NCBI GenBank assembly: GCA_028023455.1
Contig: JAQFVV010006711.1
Coordinates: 60,001 to 124,000, forward strand
Direction of reading: 5' to 3'
Length of the DNA stretch: 64,000 nucleotides
Source of the DNA: Epiperipatus broadwayi
Taxonomy: Eukaryota > Onychophora > Udeonychophora > Euonychophora > Peripatidae
The notes below the pieces were generated by a model, which was not told the origin of the DNA, did not search any database, and saw only the letters and a program-made list of their open reading frames with translations. Numbering within the stretch: the stretch's first letter is position 1; each line of letters begins with the position of its first letter. A program made the position numbers and the translations under genes. Below are positions 24,868-34,484 of this stretch, one piece after another.

Positions 24868-24965
24868 CAAAAAGGGGATTCAAACCCGGTACATGTGAAA
24901 GGTTATTAGATATAACTGTGTCTAGATTCAGATAATCTAGTGGCACCCTGCTAGACCATATTCAC
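24868..24965 (-). mobile_element. tRNA-derived SINE-like block (left-arm copy)
   Basis: On the minus strand TGGTCTAGCAGGGTGCC resembles an A box, and CCGGGTTTGAATCCCC is a good B box with T-stem pairing. The same block lies in the other arm at 34,660-34,765, so the insertion predates the inverted duplication. Confidence 0.6.
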
Positions 24966-25715
24966 TTAATATTTGTTTAAACATGCACTTAACATCAAAC
25001 CAAGAAATGAAAGTGAATAAGATTACTGTCTGTATACCTGAGTTATATTTTATTGAATTACTAGTGTACTCACCTCACGTGATTTCATATACCTGAGTTA
25101 TAATACTTGTTATTAATAATTTGTTTATAATTATTGATACTGGAATATTTGAGATTTTTACAATACTTGGATATTTGGACTCATTTAATTTGTTAAATGA
25201 GCAATCATTTAATTTTTTACAAATGAGCAATCATTTAATTTTGTTACACTGGATCTGTGAGCGACTCCTTTAATTCTGTTACAATATATATAACATTAAT
25301 TTAGCATAACTCAATATATATACAATTAATGAAGTATTCCCTTAATCTATAAATAAATAATACTCTCTGGATCCATATTTATTCATACTCTGAGAGAAGA
25401 GTTGTTTACTCCTTTAATTATATAAATATTGAGGCATACTATTTATAATTATTAACTTTATTTGATTATTAAAATAAAGTTATCAAAAGTGAAATTTAGT
25501 CTCCATCCTTGAATAATTGATTATTAGTTTAATAATTCTTAATATTATATTTCAGCCAGTTGCGATATTTTCATTCTGAATTTCCATCACTGTTGACATC
25601 ATCAAAAGCTTTCAGAATAGTAGATTCATTTTTAGTTTTTGGCCCTTTATCAATGATCAATAGTGTTATTGATTCATAACATGAGGGGAGAATAATTTAT
25701 TCATATATATATATA

Positions 25716-25782
25716 TGAAAAGAAAGTTTCTGCTAACACTAACTGAAATAATTATAGAAAAATATACAAACCATTATATGTG
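25716..25782. repeat. End of a 319-bp satellite monomer, cut by a LINE insertion
   Basis: GAAAAGAAAGTTTCTGCTAAC through ACAAACCATTAT matches the last ~67 bases of the monomers at 27,582-28,219. The LINE begins directly after it. Confidence 0.8.
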
Positions 25783-27581
25783 ATGTGATGTATTATGGCT
25801 TCTCCTTAAACGAAGTCAAGAATATCTCAGCAATTATGACCAGATAAACCTGTTAGCCACTTTATTTTACATTCCCCACTCTAAATTTACCCATAATTTG
25901 CTCTATCCCATTTCCACAACATAATCTTTGTCAACTCTATAACCTTTAAATCTAAATCTCCCTTATCTTTTCCCAAACCCAGCATAAAAACCAATAATTC
26001 ACTTTCTGTATAATCACTCTTTTCATATTTATTTTTCCACAACTTCAGTATATGTACCCTTTCTGTTTTCAAACATTTACATTCAATTAACAAATGCCTA
26101 ATATTTTCTATTCCTTCCTTACATAATTTACAAAATAAATCACCCATATTTTTCCATTTACATGTATATTCTTTTGTAGCTAAAGATCCCGTTCAAGCCT
26201 TAAACAATAAACTACTTTCCTTACTATTATTATATATTAACTCACATCTAATATTCTGTTTATTTCTATATATATTTAAACTCTTTTTACTCTCCATACT
26301 ATTTCTCCATCTCTCTAACTCCCTAGTCTTTATTAATGCATCTATTCTTCTATCTCATTCCATACCACTATAACACTCAACAATCCTCCAAACACAATCA
26401 TCCCACCTTTTGTACAAATATACTGATATAAATTCTTTATTCAAATCTTTTGCATACCGCATTACCTTTCTCACCCATTTTGTTACCTGCCCTTTACTCA
26501 TAACCCAATTAAATACTATTTTAGCTATTCTTTTATTATCCATAAACTGCAATCTACCAAACAATTTCATTTTACTTTTTGCATCTCTCATATGAAAACT
26601 TGACCATCCCATTTCTCCTTGAATTGCCTCCCTTGCTATCCATACTTCTGCATCCAATGCATGTCTTCCTACTTCCCTTTGAGCTTTTTTCTAAGTAATC
26701 TAATATCTTTTTACTAACATATAATGCATCATTACCATATGTTAACCCTGCTACTGCAACTCCTTTCCATATAATTCTAGCTACATCATATTTATTATAT
26801 GAAAATATTGTTAATTTCTTTATCAATCCCTTTCTTTTCTTTGCTTCATTTATCAATTTTTTTCTCCCATTCATCCAAATAATTTTTCTGATTACTTAAA
26901 ACAATTCCCAAATAACTATATCTATTCACCACACTTAACTTAATATCTCCCAATAAAAATTCTACATCTTCTGTTTCCCCAGTATTAACCATCATTATAT
27001 TTAATTTTTCTTCACTAAATTTAATCCCCTTCTTTTTACCCACCCTTGCACATGTCCTCAACATAACTTCCATATCTTCTCTTTTTTATGCACACAAAAA
27101 TATATCATCTGCAAAAAAAAGACCTGACAAAATATATACTCCCTTACTACCTATTAATGGTATCTCTATCCCTCTTCCTAATCTTTCTATTGCTCTTTCC
27201 ATTTCACTCAAATACAACACAAACAAAATAGGTGACATAGGGCATCCTTGCCTTAGTCCCACACTATTTTTAACTTTAATTGATTCTATATTCTCTAATT
27301 GATATATATAATAATTATTTTCATATAATTTCTTAATAATATCTATTAAAGCTTCATCCATTTCCAAATTTGCTAAACTTATCCATAATCTATTTCTATT
27401 TACTCTATCATATGCCTTCTCTATATCTATAAAACTCATATATAACTGTTTACCTGCATTCTAAGTTGTGTAACTACAAATAAACTATCTCCTATACGCC
27501 TATCTAATCTAAAACCTCCTTGCATTTCCCCCACTACATTATTCCCTTCCATCCATTTTACAACTTTACTAGCCACCATAT
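25783..27581 (-). mobile_element. 5'-truncated non-LTR retrotransposon (LINE)
   Basis: The element is read on the minus strand from about 27,581 to 25,783. It starts inside the reverse transcriptase domain, so the endonuclease and 5' end are missing, as is usual for incomplete target-primed reverse transcription. It sits exactly between satellite sequence ending ACAAACCATTAT (left) and the monomer start ACAATTACAAATATCC (right), which fixes both boundaries. Confidence 0.8.
25887..27439 (-). pseudogene. LINE reverse transcriptase with C-terminal zinc finger, inactivated
   Basis: Reverse transcriptase motifs appear in order. FIDIEKAYDRV near 27,420 holds the first catalytic Asp. GLRQGCPMSPILFVLYL near 27,255 is motif B. 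FFADDIFLCA near 27,100 is the catalytic A/F-x-D-D box, intact. Then comes the thumb (SEEKLNIMMVNT, YSYLGIVLS). A linker with AGLTYGNDALY and ILDYLEK follows, then MGWSSFHMRDAKSKMKLFGRL. The end carries a CX2CX8HX4C finger at about 26,135-26,070. The product would copy element RNA at a nicked target. Stops and frameshifts break the frame between 27,086 and 27,073, near 26,870, near 26,650 and between 26,355 and 26,147. The clade is not certain; the layout is of an APE-endonuclease LINE of the Jockey/I/CR1 group. Confidence 0.8.
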
Positions 27582-28270
27582 ACAATTACAAATATCCAGT
27601 AATGCCCTCTGTTTAAAGATCTATATCTCAATAATAGCAAACCTTAAAATGATACCAATTTAAGGTTGTATGCTAAACGATGTTAAATATTGAAGTACAG
27701 ACCTACTCAAACACAGAGCGTGAAATTTTAAATAAGCAAACGATCTTAAATTTTGCTAATAAACTAACAAGTTTGCAAAGTTATTAAAGACAAACTAAAC
27801 ATTAGATTTTAATCTTTAAACTCCTCCCAAACTATAAATGAAAAGAAAGTTACTGTTAACACTAACTGAAATAATTATAGAAAAATATACAAACCATTAT
27901 ACAATTACAAATATCCAGTAACGCCCTCTGTTTAAAGATCTATATCTCAATAATGGCAAACCTTAAAATGATACCAATTTAAGGTTGTATGCTAAACGAT
28001 GTTAAATATTGAAATACAGACCTACTCAAACACAGAGCATGAAATTTTAAATAAGCAAACGATCTTAAATTTTGCTAATAAACTAACAAGTTTACAAAGT
28101 TATTAAAGACAAACTAAACATTAGATTTTAATCTTTAAACTCCTCCCAAACTATAAATGAGAAGAAAGTTACTGTTAACACTAACTGAAATAATTATAGA
28201 AAAATATACAAACCATTATACAATTACAAATATCCAGTAACACCCTCTGTTTAAAGATCTATATCTCAAT
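27582..28270. repeat. 319-bp satellite, two full monomers and a partial third
   Basis: ACAATTACAAATATCCAGTAA starts monomers at 27,582, 27,901 and 28,220, an exact period of 319. Monomers differ at a handful of positions. The third stops at about 28,270 in an AT run. With the fragment at 25,716-25,782, the array was longer before the LINE inserted. No hammerhead core is present in the monomer on either strand. Confidence 0.92.
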
Positions 28271-28283
28271 ATATATATATATC

Positions 28284-28475
28284 ACTAGATGGAACTTACC
28301 AACAGCTCTAATCAAGCTTTATTTTATAAGTGCTGAAAGAGAAAGAATTCAAAATCTCTATCGGAAAGTCCCTATCTCCAGACCAATTGGTTTTGAGCTT
28401 ATGGTTCACTTCAATGGAGTGCTGAGACTCTAGAAACTAGATCTAAAATACTAACTCAAAAGTCAGCACTTATAA
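28284..28475 (-). mobile_element. Hammerhead-related repeat, copy A
   Basis: It starts TCACTAGATGGAACTTACC and is 415 bases upstream of copy B in direct orientation. On the minus strand it retains the flanks of a hammerhead fold. CTCCA is followed by TTGAAGT, where the CTGANGA core was. A GAAC...GCTC pair then stands for stem II, AAAACC-AATT-GGTC for the GAAA/stem III/cleavage segment, and TGGAG can pair with CTCCA as stem I. The core bases C3, A9 and G12 are changed, so it is not expected to cleave. Confidence 0.5.
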
Positions 28476-28646
28476 AACACATTTCTATCAATTTGAAAGC
28501 CTGAACCTTTCAGACATGTAAATGTCTTCAAATCCAGCTTTACAAACCAGATAGCTATATGGATCTGAATTCAGTTCAGTTCACCATATAGTAATCGCCT
28601 CTGCAATATAGCATCGCAAAAGCCTTCAAAGGTACACTTATAATAA

Positions 28647-28990
28647 TTAATAAAACAAGTCATAAATTTCTTAACTTACTTTTAAGCTTGCATTTAAATG
28701 ATCACTAGATGGAGCTTAGCAATAGCTCTAATCAAGCTTTATTTTACAAGTGCCGAAAGAGAAAGAATTCAAAATCTCTATCGGAAAGTCCCTATCTCCA
28801 GACTAATTGTTTTCAAGCTTATGGTTCACCTCAGTGGAGCATTGGGACTCTAGAAACTAGATTTAAAATACTAACTCAAAAGTACTTATGAAATAAAGCT
28901 TGATTAGAGCTATCGGTAAGCTCCATCTAGTGATCATTTAAATGCAAGCTTAAAAGCAAGTTATGAAATTTATAAATTGTTTTATTATTA
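28647..28990 (-). mobile_element. Hammerhead-related repeat, copy B, with ~105-bp inverted ends
   Basis: The left end (28,647-28,754) is the reverse complement of the right end (28,880-28,990). Both contain GCATTTAAATGATCACTAG and GGAGCTTA. The interior repeats copy A. On the minus strand the hammerhead-like segment reads CTCCA, CTGAGGT, then GAAAACAATTAGTC, TGGAG. The GAAA is present, but position A9 of the core is T, as in copies A and C. The arrangement looks like two units meeting head-to-head. Confidence 0.55.
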
Positions 28991-28999
28991 TATATATAT

Positions 29000-29180
29000 A
29001 TATATGGAGCTTTAGATCTAGTTTCTGAAATACTAATTCTTCACTGAGGTCAGCCATAAGTTCAAACCAATTGGTTTGGAGGTGAGAATTTTCCAATAGA
29101 GATTTTGAATTCTTTCTCTGTTGGCACTTATAATTAAATCTTGATTTGGAGCTAATGGTAAGCTCCATCTAGTGAATATA
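29000..29180 (+). mobile_element. Hammerhead-related repeat, copy C (inverted relative to A and B)
   Basis: It ends with AAGCTCCATCTAGTGA, the reverse complement of the start of copies A and B. On the plus strand, CACTGAGGT lies near 29,042 and is followed by AAACCAATTGGTTTGGAGG, the same degraded hammerhead layout with T at core position A9. Confidence 0.5.
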
Positions 29181-31060
29181 CATATATATATTAATTTTTA
29201 ATAATTTTTAACTTGTTATAGTTAAAATATATAAATATACACACACATTCGATTGCAAATATAATTGTTGTTAACTAAAAGTTTTTTTTGTTACTCTTTG
29301 ATGCATTAAAAAAGCCCAAGGCAAACTTTTACTTTCTTTTCTACATGTTATTGTCATTGCAGCTGTTATTACAATGGCATTGTTCATATAGAAAATGAAA
29401 ATGAATGGGCTATTCCCAACATACATCAGCCAGCATGGTGAGAATTCTGGCATTTTATCTCCAAGATTAAGACTAAGAAATACAACAACTTTTGAATTTT
29501 CTTGAAGGCAGAATGAATATGTATAAATTATTTTAAAATTAGAGATTTACAATTATGTCAGACAAAACTAAATTATCATCTTTATTCCCAAAAGGCTGTA
29601 AAATAATTAGCTAAGTCAATGGCTGGCAGACAAAAAAAAATAGTTGTTAATAATCCCTTAATTTGGAAATATAGGCTGTCATTCAATAACTACTTTTTAT
29701 TTTTCTTATCTAATATTAAATTGGATGTTGGACTTTGTGAATCTAAAAGAAAAGCTGAAGAAGATAAGTGACTTGAAAAGTTGAGATGTACAGAACAAGT
29801 AAGAGTAGCACAAGTGCAGTGAGAATCATTATAAATAAAAAATGGAAGGACAATAATGGTATATGGGATAGGTTGGAAAAATTAATCTGTCAACTTGTGA
29901 AAGATACCAAATGCAGATAATTTCTATTTATACCCCAAAAGATCTCATTGTATTGAAAAAGTAGAGACTTTTTATATATACAAAATTCTTCTATTCATAC
30001 CAAACATTTTAAAATTCTCATAGGCGAATTTAATGCTAAAATTGGATAGTTATTAAAAGATGAAAATACTGTGGGTAAACTTGGTTATGATGAAGGAAAT
30101 GAGAGAAGACACATGCTAGGAGAATTTTCAGAAAAATTTGTATTTTATAAAATATTTTTTTGAGAAAAGTTCTAAACAGAAATGGGTATGAAAACATGTC
30201 AATGATGTTATGCTTTGATTAACAGAAACTATATATTTTAGGTTTGTAATATTCTTAATAGATTCAATATGAATAATGGTTACTGATTAATAAGAGTAAG
30301 ATTAGTGTTATTGCAAAATAGAGATGAAAACTATTAAAAAAGACAATGTTGACAGTTTATATAACTAATCTTCAGAAACATTTCATAAAATTTAAATTAC
30401 AATTATTAATTGTTTTAAAATATTGAAGATAATTAAAAATTAACTGAGATTAATAAAAAGATAACTGATATTGTATTAAGAATGACAACAAAGATATCTA
30501 ACATAAAAAAAAAAATTCACCAGTTAATTTTCAATGAAATAAGATAATGAATGAAGAAAAAAAGAATTGTGAAAATATTTTTAAATGATCCATTAAGAAT
30601 TGAATGTCTATCTAGAAATCTGTCTGAAAAAGTTAATAATGATATATAAAAATATACAATTATGAATTGGAAAGGAAAGCTATAAAAGAAAATAAATATT
30701 TCAAAAGAATAAAATAACATCTTGATATTAAAAAAAAGTTACCAATGAAATAAAAAATATGGAGTTATTACTAAAAAGAACATGATCATGAAATCTGTCT
30801 AAAAATTCTACAAAAAAATCATATAGTAATAAAGAGCAAGGAATAAGATAAACACTACATTTATTATATCAATTATTATATCTTGTGAATTGCCAATCAG
30901 GTTGAATGAATAGGTGTACTAAATATCTAAATGATCAAGATATATATGATTAGAAGAATGCAATAGCAATACTGATATTTAAGTAAGATGATATGATAAA
31001 ATAATAAAAAAATCAAGTCAGATGTCACATGACTTAATTTAATAAAGCTTGTATTTAGAA

Positions 31061-31138
31061 ATGTTATATATAGAGCTTGCAAAATAAGCTCTTAACAAGC
31101 TTGTTAAGAACTTATTTTGTGAGCTCTATATATAACAT
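31061..31138. repeat. 78-bp near-perfect palindrome inside the RTE fossil
   Basis: ATGTTATATATAGAGC at the left pairs with GCTCTATATATAACAT at the right. Pairing continues to the centre AACAAGCTTGTT with one or two mismatches. Confidence 0.85.
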
Positions 31139-32334
31139 AAATAAGATTATAAGATATTAAAATGTATACCCATAACAGTCTTCTATCAATTTTATATAAA
31201 ATCTTTATTATGATAATTATAACTTGTCTACAGCAAACTTTGCATTCAAGTAAAATGAAAGAATAAGTGATTTTAGGGTGTGGATTATATTCAAGTATTG
31301 AGAGTTGTTGTAAAAAGGATCAAATGAATACGAGTTGCTGTTATACTTTGGATTTGTATATTATAAAAACTCATTTGATTCTATAAGTATTTTCACAATA
31401 ATTAAAGTATCTGACCATCAAATATAGATCAGAATATTATCATATTCTGAAAAAATATTTATCAAAATTTTACAGCAGTAATGAGATAATATTGCAATTC
31501 TAAAAAGATTAGTAATGCTAAAAGTGTTCAACAGGTTGATTCTATAATTAAAAAAAAAATTATAGTAGTTTTACCAAAAATATATTGTGAATTAAAATAT
31601 GAATGTATAAAAATATACGGATATTTTAAATCATTAAATAATGTTATACTTTCTGTAAAAAATGTTTCAGGAAATGTTACAGTAGTTATCAGATGAAAAT
31701 AGGAGAAAACTAGGAAAAGAATAATATTCGGTAAATTTTCTCAAAAGAAGATAATGAAGACTGGTAATCATGAATCAGAAAAAGTAGTCATCTAGACTTT
31801 TCAGATGATGTGAAAGTTTTTGTAAATAATGCTTCAGGAAATATTGCCATAGTTATCAGATGAAAATAACAAAGTAAGACTAAAGATGTATATTAAAAAA
31901 GATTAGAATAATGTTCAGTGAATTTTCTCAGAAGATAATGAAGACTGGTAATCATGAATTAGAAAAAGTTAAAACTAGAAATACTTTATTCAGATTGTTA
32001 ACACAGATTGAAACATAATAGACTAAATTAATCATAGAATTAAATTTAGATGAAGTGCTTTTGGTAGTAATAATAATTTAGTATTAAAAGGAAATATGCC
32101 TATGTGTTTAAAAAGGAAGTCTTAATTATGGATTTGAGATTACCATGCACTACAGAAGAACAATTCAAAGATTTCATACCATTTAACAAAATATGAAATA
32201 TGTATATTGGGAGGAATATAAAAGAATCGAAACTGAAATACTTGGGTGATAGTAATGTCATTGAAAAAATTGCAAGCTGAAATGAACCTGAATTTGACCT
32301 ATTGCTAGAAGAAATGACAATAAGTAGTTTTTTT

Positions 32335-32446
32335 TCTTTCATATGTCATAGCATCGGCCAGGAGGTGAACCCACAACCGTCTGCAACCAACTACTTGCTT
32401 GCATGGCTGCTGCGATGACCTCTCGGCTAATAATGCTTGACCATAT
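32335..32446 (-). mobile_element. tRNA-derived SINE (same family as 13.3 kb)
   Basis: On the minus strand: AAGCATTATTAGCCGAGAGG (A-box region), GTGGGTTCACCTCCTGG (B box), CCGATGCTATGACA as in the 13.3-kb copy, then an A-rich tail. It is inserted in the 3' part of the RTE fossil and is therefore younger than it. Confidence 0.8.
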
Positions 32447-33229
32447 ACCTAGTTGAGGTCTTAAATGGGACTTTATGAGGTTGTTAAAGACCTAGAAAAA
32501 GACTATATATGAAATGGATAGATGGAATAAAAAAATGTCGGTATAATGTGAAGATGAGAGGCTATAAATTGGAGAAACTACAGTTGACAGATAATAATTT
32601 AAAATTATATTATTTTGAAGAAGTACAGACATCGATTTGTAATATTATATATATATATGCATATGGACTTTAAATAACAATGTATTAATGACTGGATATT
32701 ATACTCCTCAAATATAATCACCGCTTTTATTTATCAGAAATAATATAATTTTTTTATTAATACAATCAGCATAATAGATAATATAAAAAAGGTAATCAAT
32801 CCTTCCACCCCTTCATATAAATATATTTATATCTTTTTAATGTTTCTAGAACTCTGGTTCAAAACATAACACTTCCAGTGATTAGCAAAACATAAGCGTT
32901 TATGAAATAAAAAAGATAGAAGCAAGATGGCAGATGATTCCACTTGATAAATTTGAATAAGTAGAATAAACATTACTATCTCAGTTCTATCATTCGGGAG
33001 TTCTGATTGTATATATGCGTTCATCGCAACTAGTAAAGCCTATTTTCTGTGGATATGATAGATGCGCTTTAAACATCCTCAGTTTTAACTCATAAGGTAG
33101 GAAGTTGTTTTTTTTTTTAAATTTAATATAAATAAATTTAATCAATACAAATAAATTATTTTGTTTATTGTTAAATTTATATTTTGTAATTAAATGTATT
33201 GATATTAGGATAACAGACAAGCACAACAA

Positions 33230-34080
33230 AATATTTTAAGAATTAATTACAGTATATGCATGTGATTAGTCTCTTAGTAAGTAAAAGGGGTTAACCTTCA
33301 AAATAATAAAAAAAGCTCTTAGCTAACTGTATTTATAATTAAAAAACTGGAGCTCTTTGATTTACAAAATTTAATTTCAAAATAAACATTATTAAAAAGA
33401 AAAATGCGACTAACCTAATATAAAAAATATACATACAAATAATAATTTCAAATATCTTTTTGGATTTTATCAATGCATTCTCACCTCAACTTCATTATTT
33501 CGGAAACATCAACCAGAATCTCAGATCGTCTCTTATTATGTATGCAACAACTTCACTCATCAAATAAGCTAGAAGTATCAAATATTTGAATCTCTATGAC
33601 TGTATTGGCAGTTCAATATTTTTCCATTATGTCACTATCACAAGGTAGCTACTAGTTTTATTTATTTGTAACACTTTATGGAAGAATTAATAATGATTAA
33701 CTCCATTGATTCACAACTATCTATTAGCACTGAAAATGAGAGAGTGTTTTTTTTCCCCCACTGGTATCTGCATTGAGTCGATTATTGCATTCTGATGAGT
33801 TGAGATGAAGAATGTACTAACAAAAAAAACTTGGATTATAGAAGGATTATTCAGGCAACAACTTACTTTAAATTAATGACAATCTATAATTATTTTCTTT
33901 CCCTTATTTTGCAACATTTTTGAAACATTTACTCTTAATAGAATATATGAATAGTTATAATATGTACTTCGCATTATCCTTGTGTGTGGTAAATAAAGTA
34001 AATATTATAAATATCAATAAAATAAATGATAATATACTTAAAGGGAGTTCTAAGCCAACTTTAAAAGAATAAATTATAGC
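33230..34080. other. AT-rich spacer, no gene seen
   Basis: No coding frame or repeat boundary was recognised between the RTE fossil and the inner end of the right inverted-repeat arm. Confidence 0.4.
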
Positions 34081-34084
34081 TGGT

Positions 34085-34260
34085 GTAAAGTATATATATT
34101 GTAACCTAAACCAAAGTAATGAAGTAGCTCAAAAGGTCCATTGTAACATATTTAAGAGAAATATTATTAAAGAGAAATTCAATTATATATTAAAATATCA
34201 TTGGATTTGTCAAAAATCCAAATATTATTAAAATCTCAAATATTCAAGTATTCATTGTAA
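34085..34260. repeat. (TA)n-TTGTAAC segment next to the right arm
   Basis: TATATATATTGTAACC at about 34,090 is followed by further TTGTAAC copies about 42 and 120 bases later. A mirror-image segment (GTTACAATATATATA, 25,276) lies next to the inner end of the left arm. Confidence 0.55.
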
Positions 34261-34484
34261 CTTAATAAAGATGATCAAACGATCCAAATGTATTAAATAA
34301 TCAAGAAACGATTCAAATATAAATATTTAGCTTAATAAACGAAAAGCATTGTAGCTTAAATTAAATTATGAGAAGAATACCTGAGTAGTGGCTATTAAAC
34401 AAAAAGGTCAGACTGAGTTATCAATCATATTAAGGGTCATTGGATTAAATGAAACATACTTCTATAATTAGATTCCTCAAGATA

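Larger units (their letters stand above)
21915..25145. repeat. Left arm of a ~3.2-kb inverted repeat
   Basis: The reverse complement of this segment matches 34,485-37,662 along its full length with moderate divergence and indels. Anchors include GATTTTGGTTTTAC near the outer ends and a CTGTAGGGCATCCAAG block. Others are TCCAATTAATTGTTCCAGCAAC, a tRNA-like block at 24,868-24,965, and TTATAACTCAGGTATA near the inner ends. A long (ATT)n run at 24,143 is nearly absent from the other arm. Small open frames at 22,907-23,104 and 23,221-23,439 have recognisable counterparts in the other arm, but frameshifts separate them and no protein family is evident. Confidence 0.85.
29810..32620 (+). pseudogene. 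RTE endonuclease/reverse transcriptase polyprotein, heavily mutated
   Basis: Endonuclease signatures are MQIISIYTPK near 29,910, LIGEFNAKIG near 30,021 (canonical GDFNAKIG) and KLGYDEGNERRHMLGEF near 30,080 (canonical G-x-G-x-x-N-E-R-G). Reverse transcriptase signatures are IQVLRVVVKRIK near 31,290, then GFVYYKNSFDSI near 31,345, where the canonical form is FVDYEKAFDSI and the first Asp is Tyr. HLDFSDDVKVF near 31,795 corresponds to LRFADDVVLF, with the catalytic DD kept. The end has KWIDGIKK near 32,515, corresponding to RPxxRWxDDI, then YKLEKLQLT. RTE proteins nick DNA and reverse-transcribe their own RNA. Many stops and frame changes make this copy inactive. Clade assignment rests on the endonuclease motifs and the short single-ORF layout. 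Confidence 0.75.
29700..32645 (+). mobile_element. Decayed RTE-clade (BovB-like) non-LTR retrotransposon
   Basis: This is a long collinear fossil on the plus strand. It has an APE-type endonuclease (about 29,800-30,180), a linker shared with the copy at 63.7 kb (30,597-30,830), a reverse transcriptase (about 31,190-32,050) and the typical C-terminal WIDGI tail (about 32,510). It is interrupted by a 78-bp palindrome at 31,061-31,138, a duplicated ~160-bp stretch around 31,640-31,960 and a SINE at 32,335-32,446. Confidence 0.75.

Noticed and set aside
27582-28270. 319-bp satellite as a retrozyme array
   Set aside because: No CTGANGA...GAAA core on either strand of the monomer.
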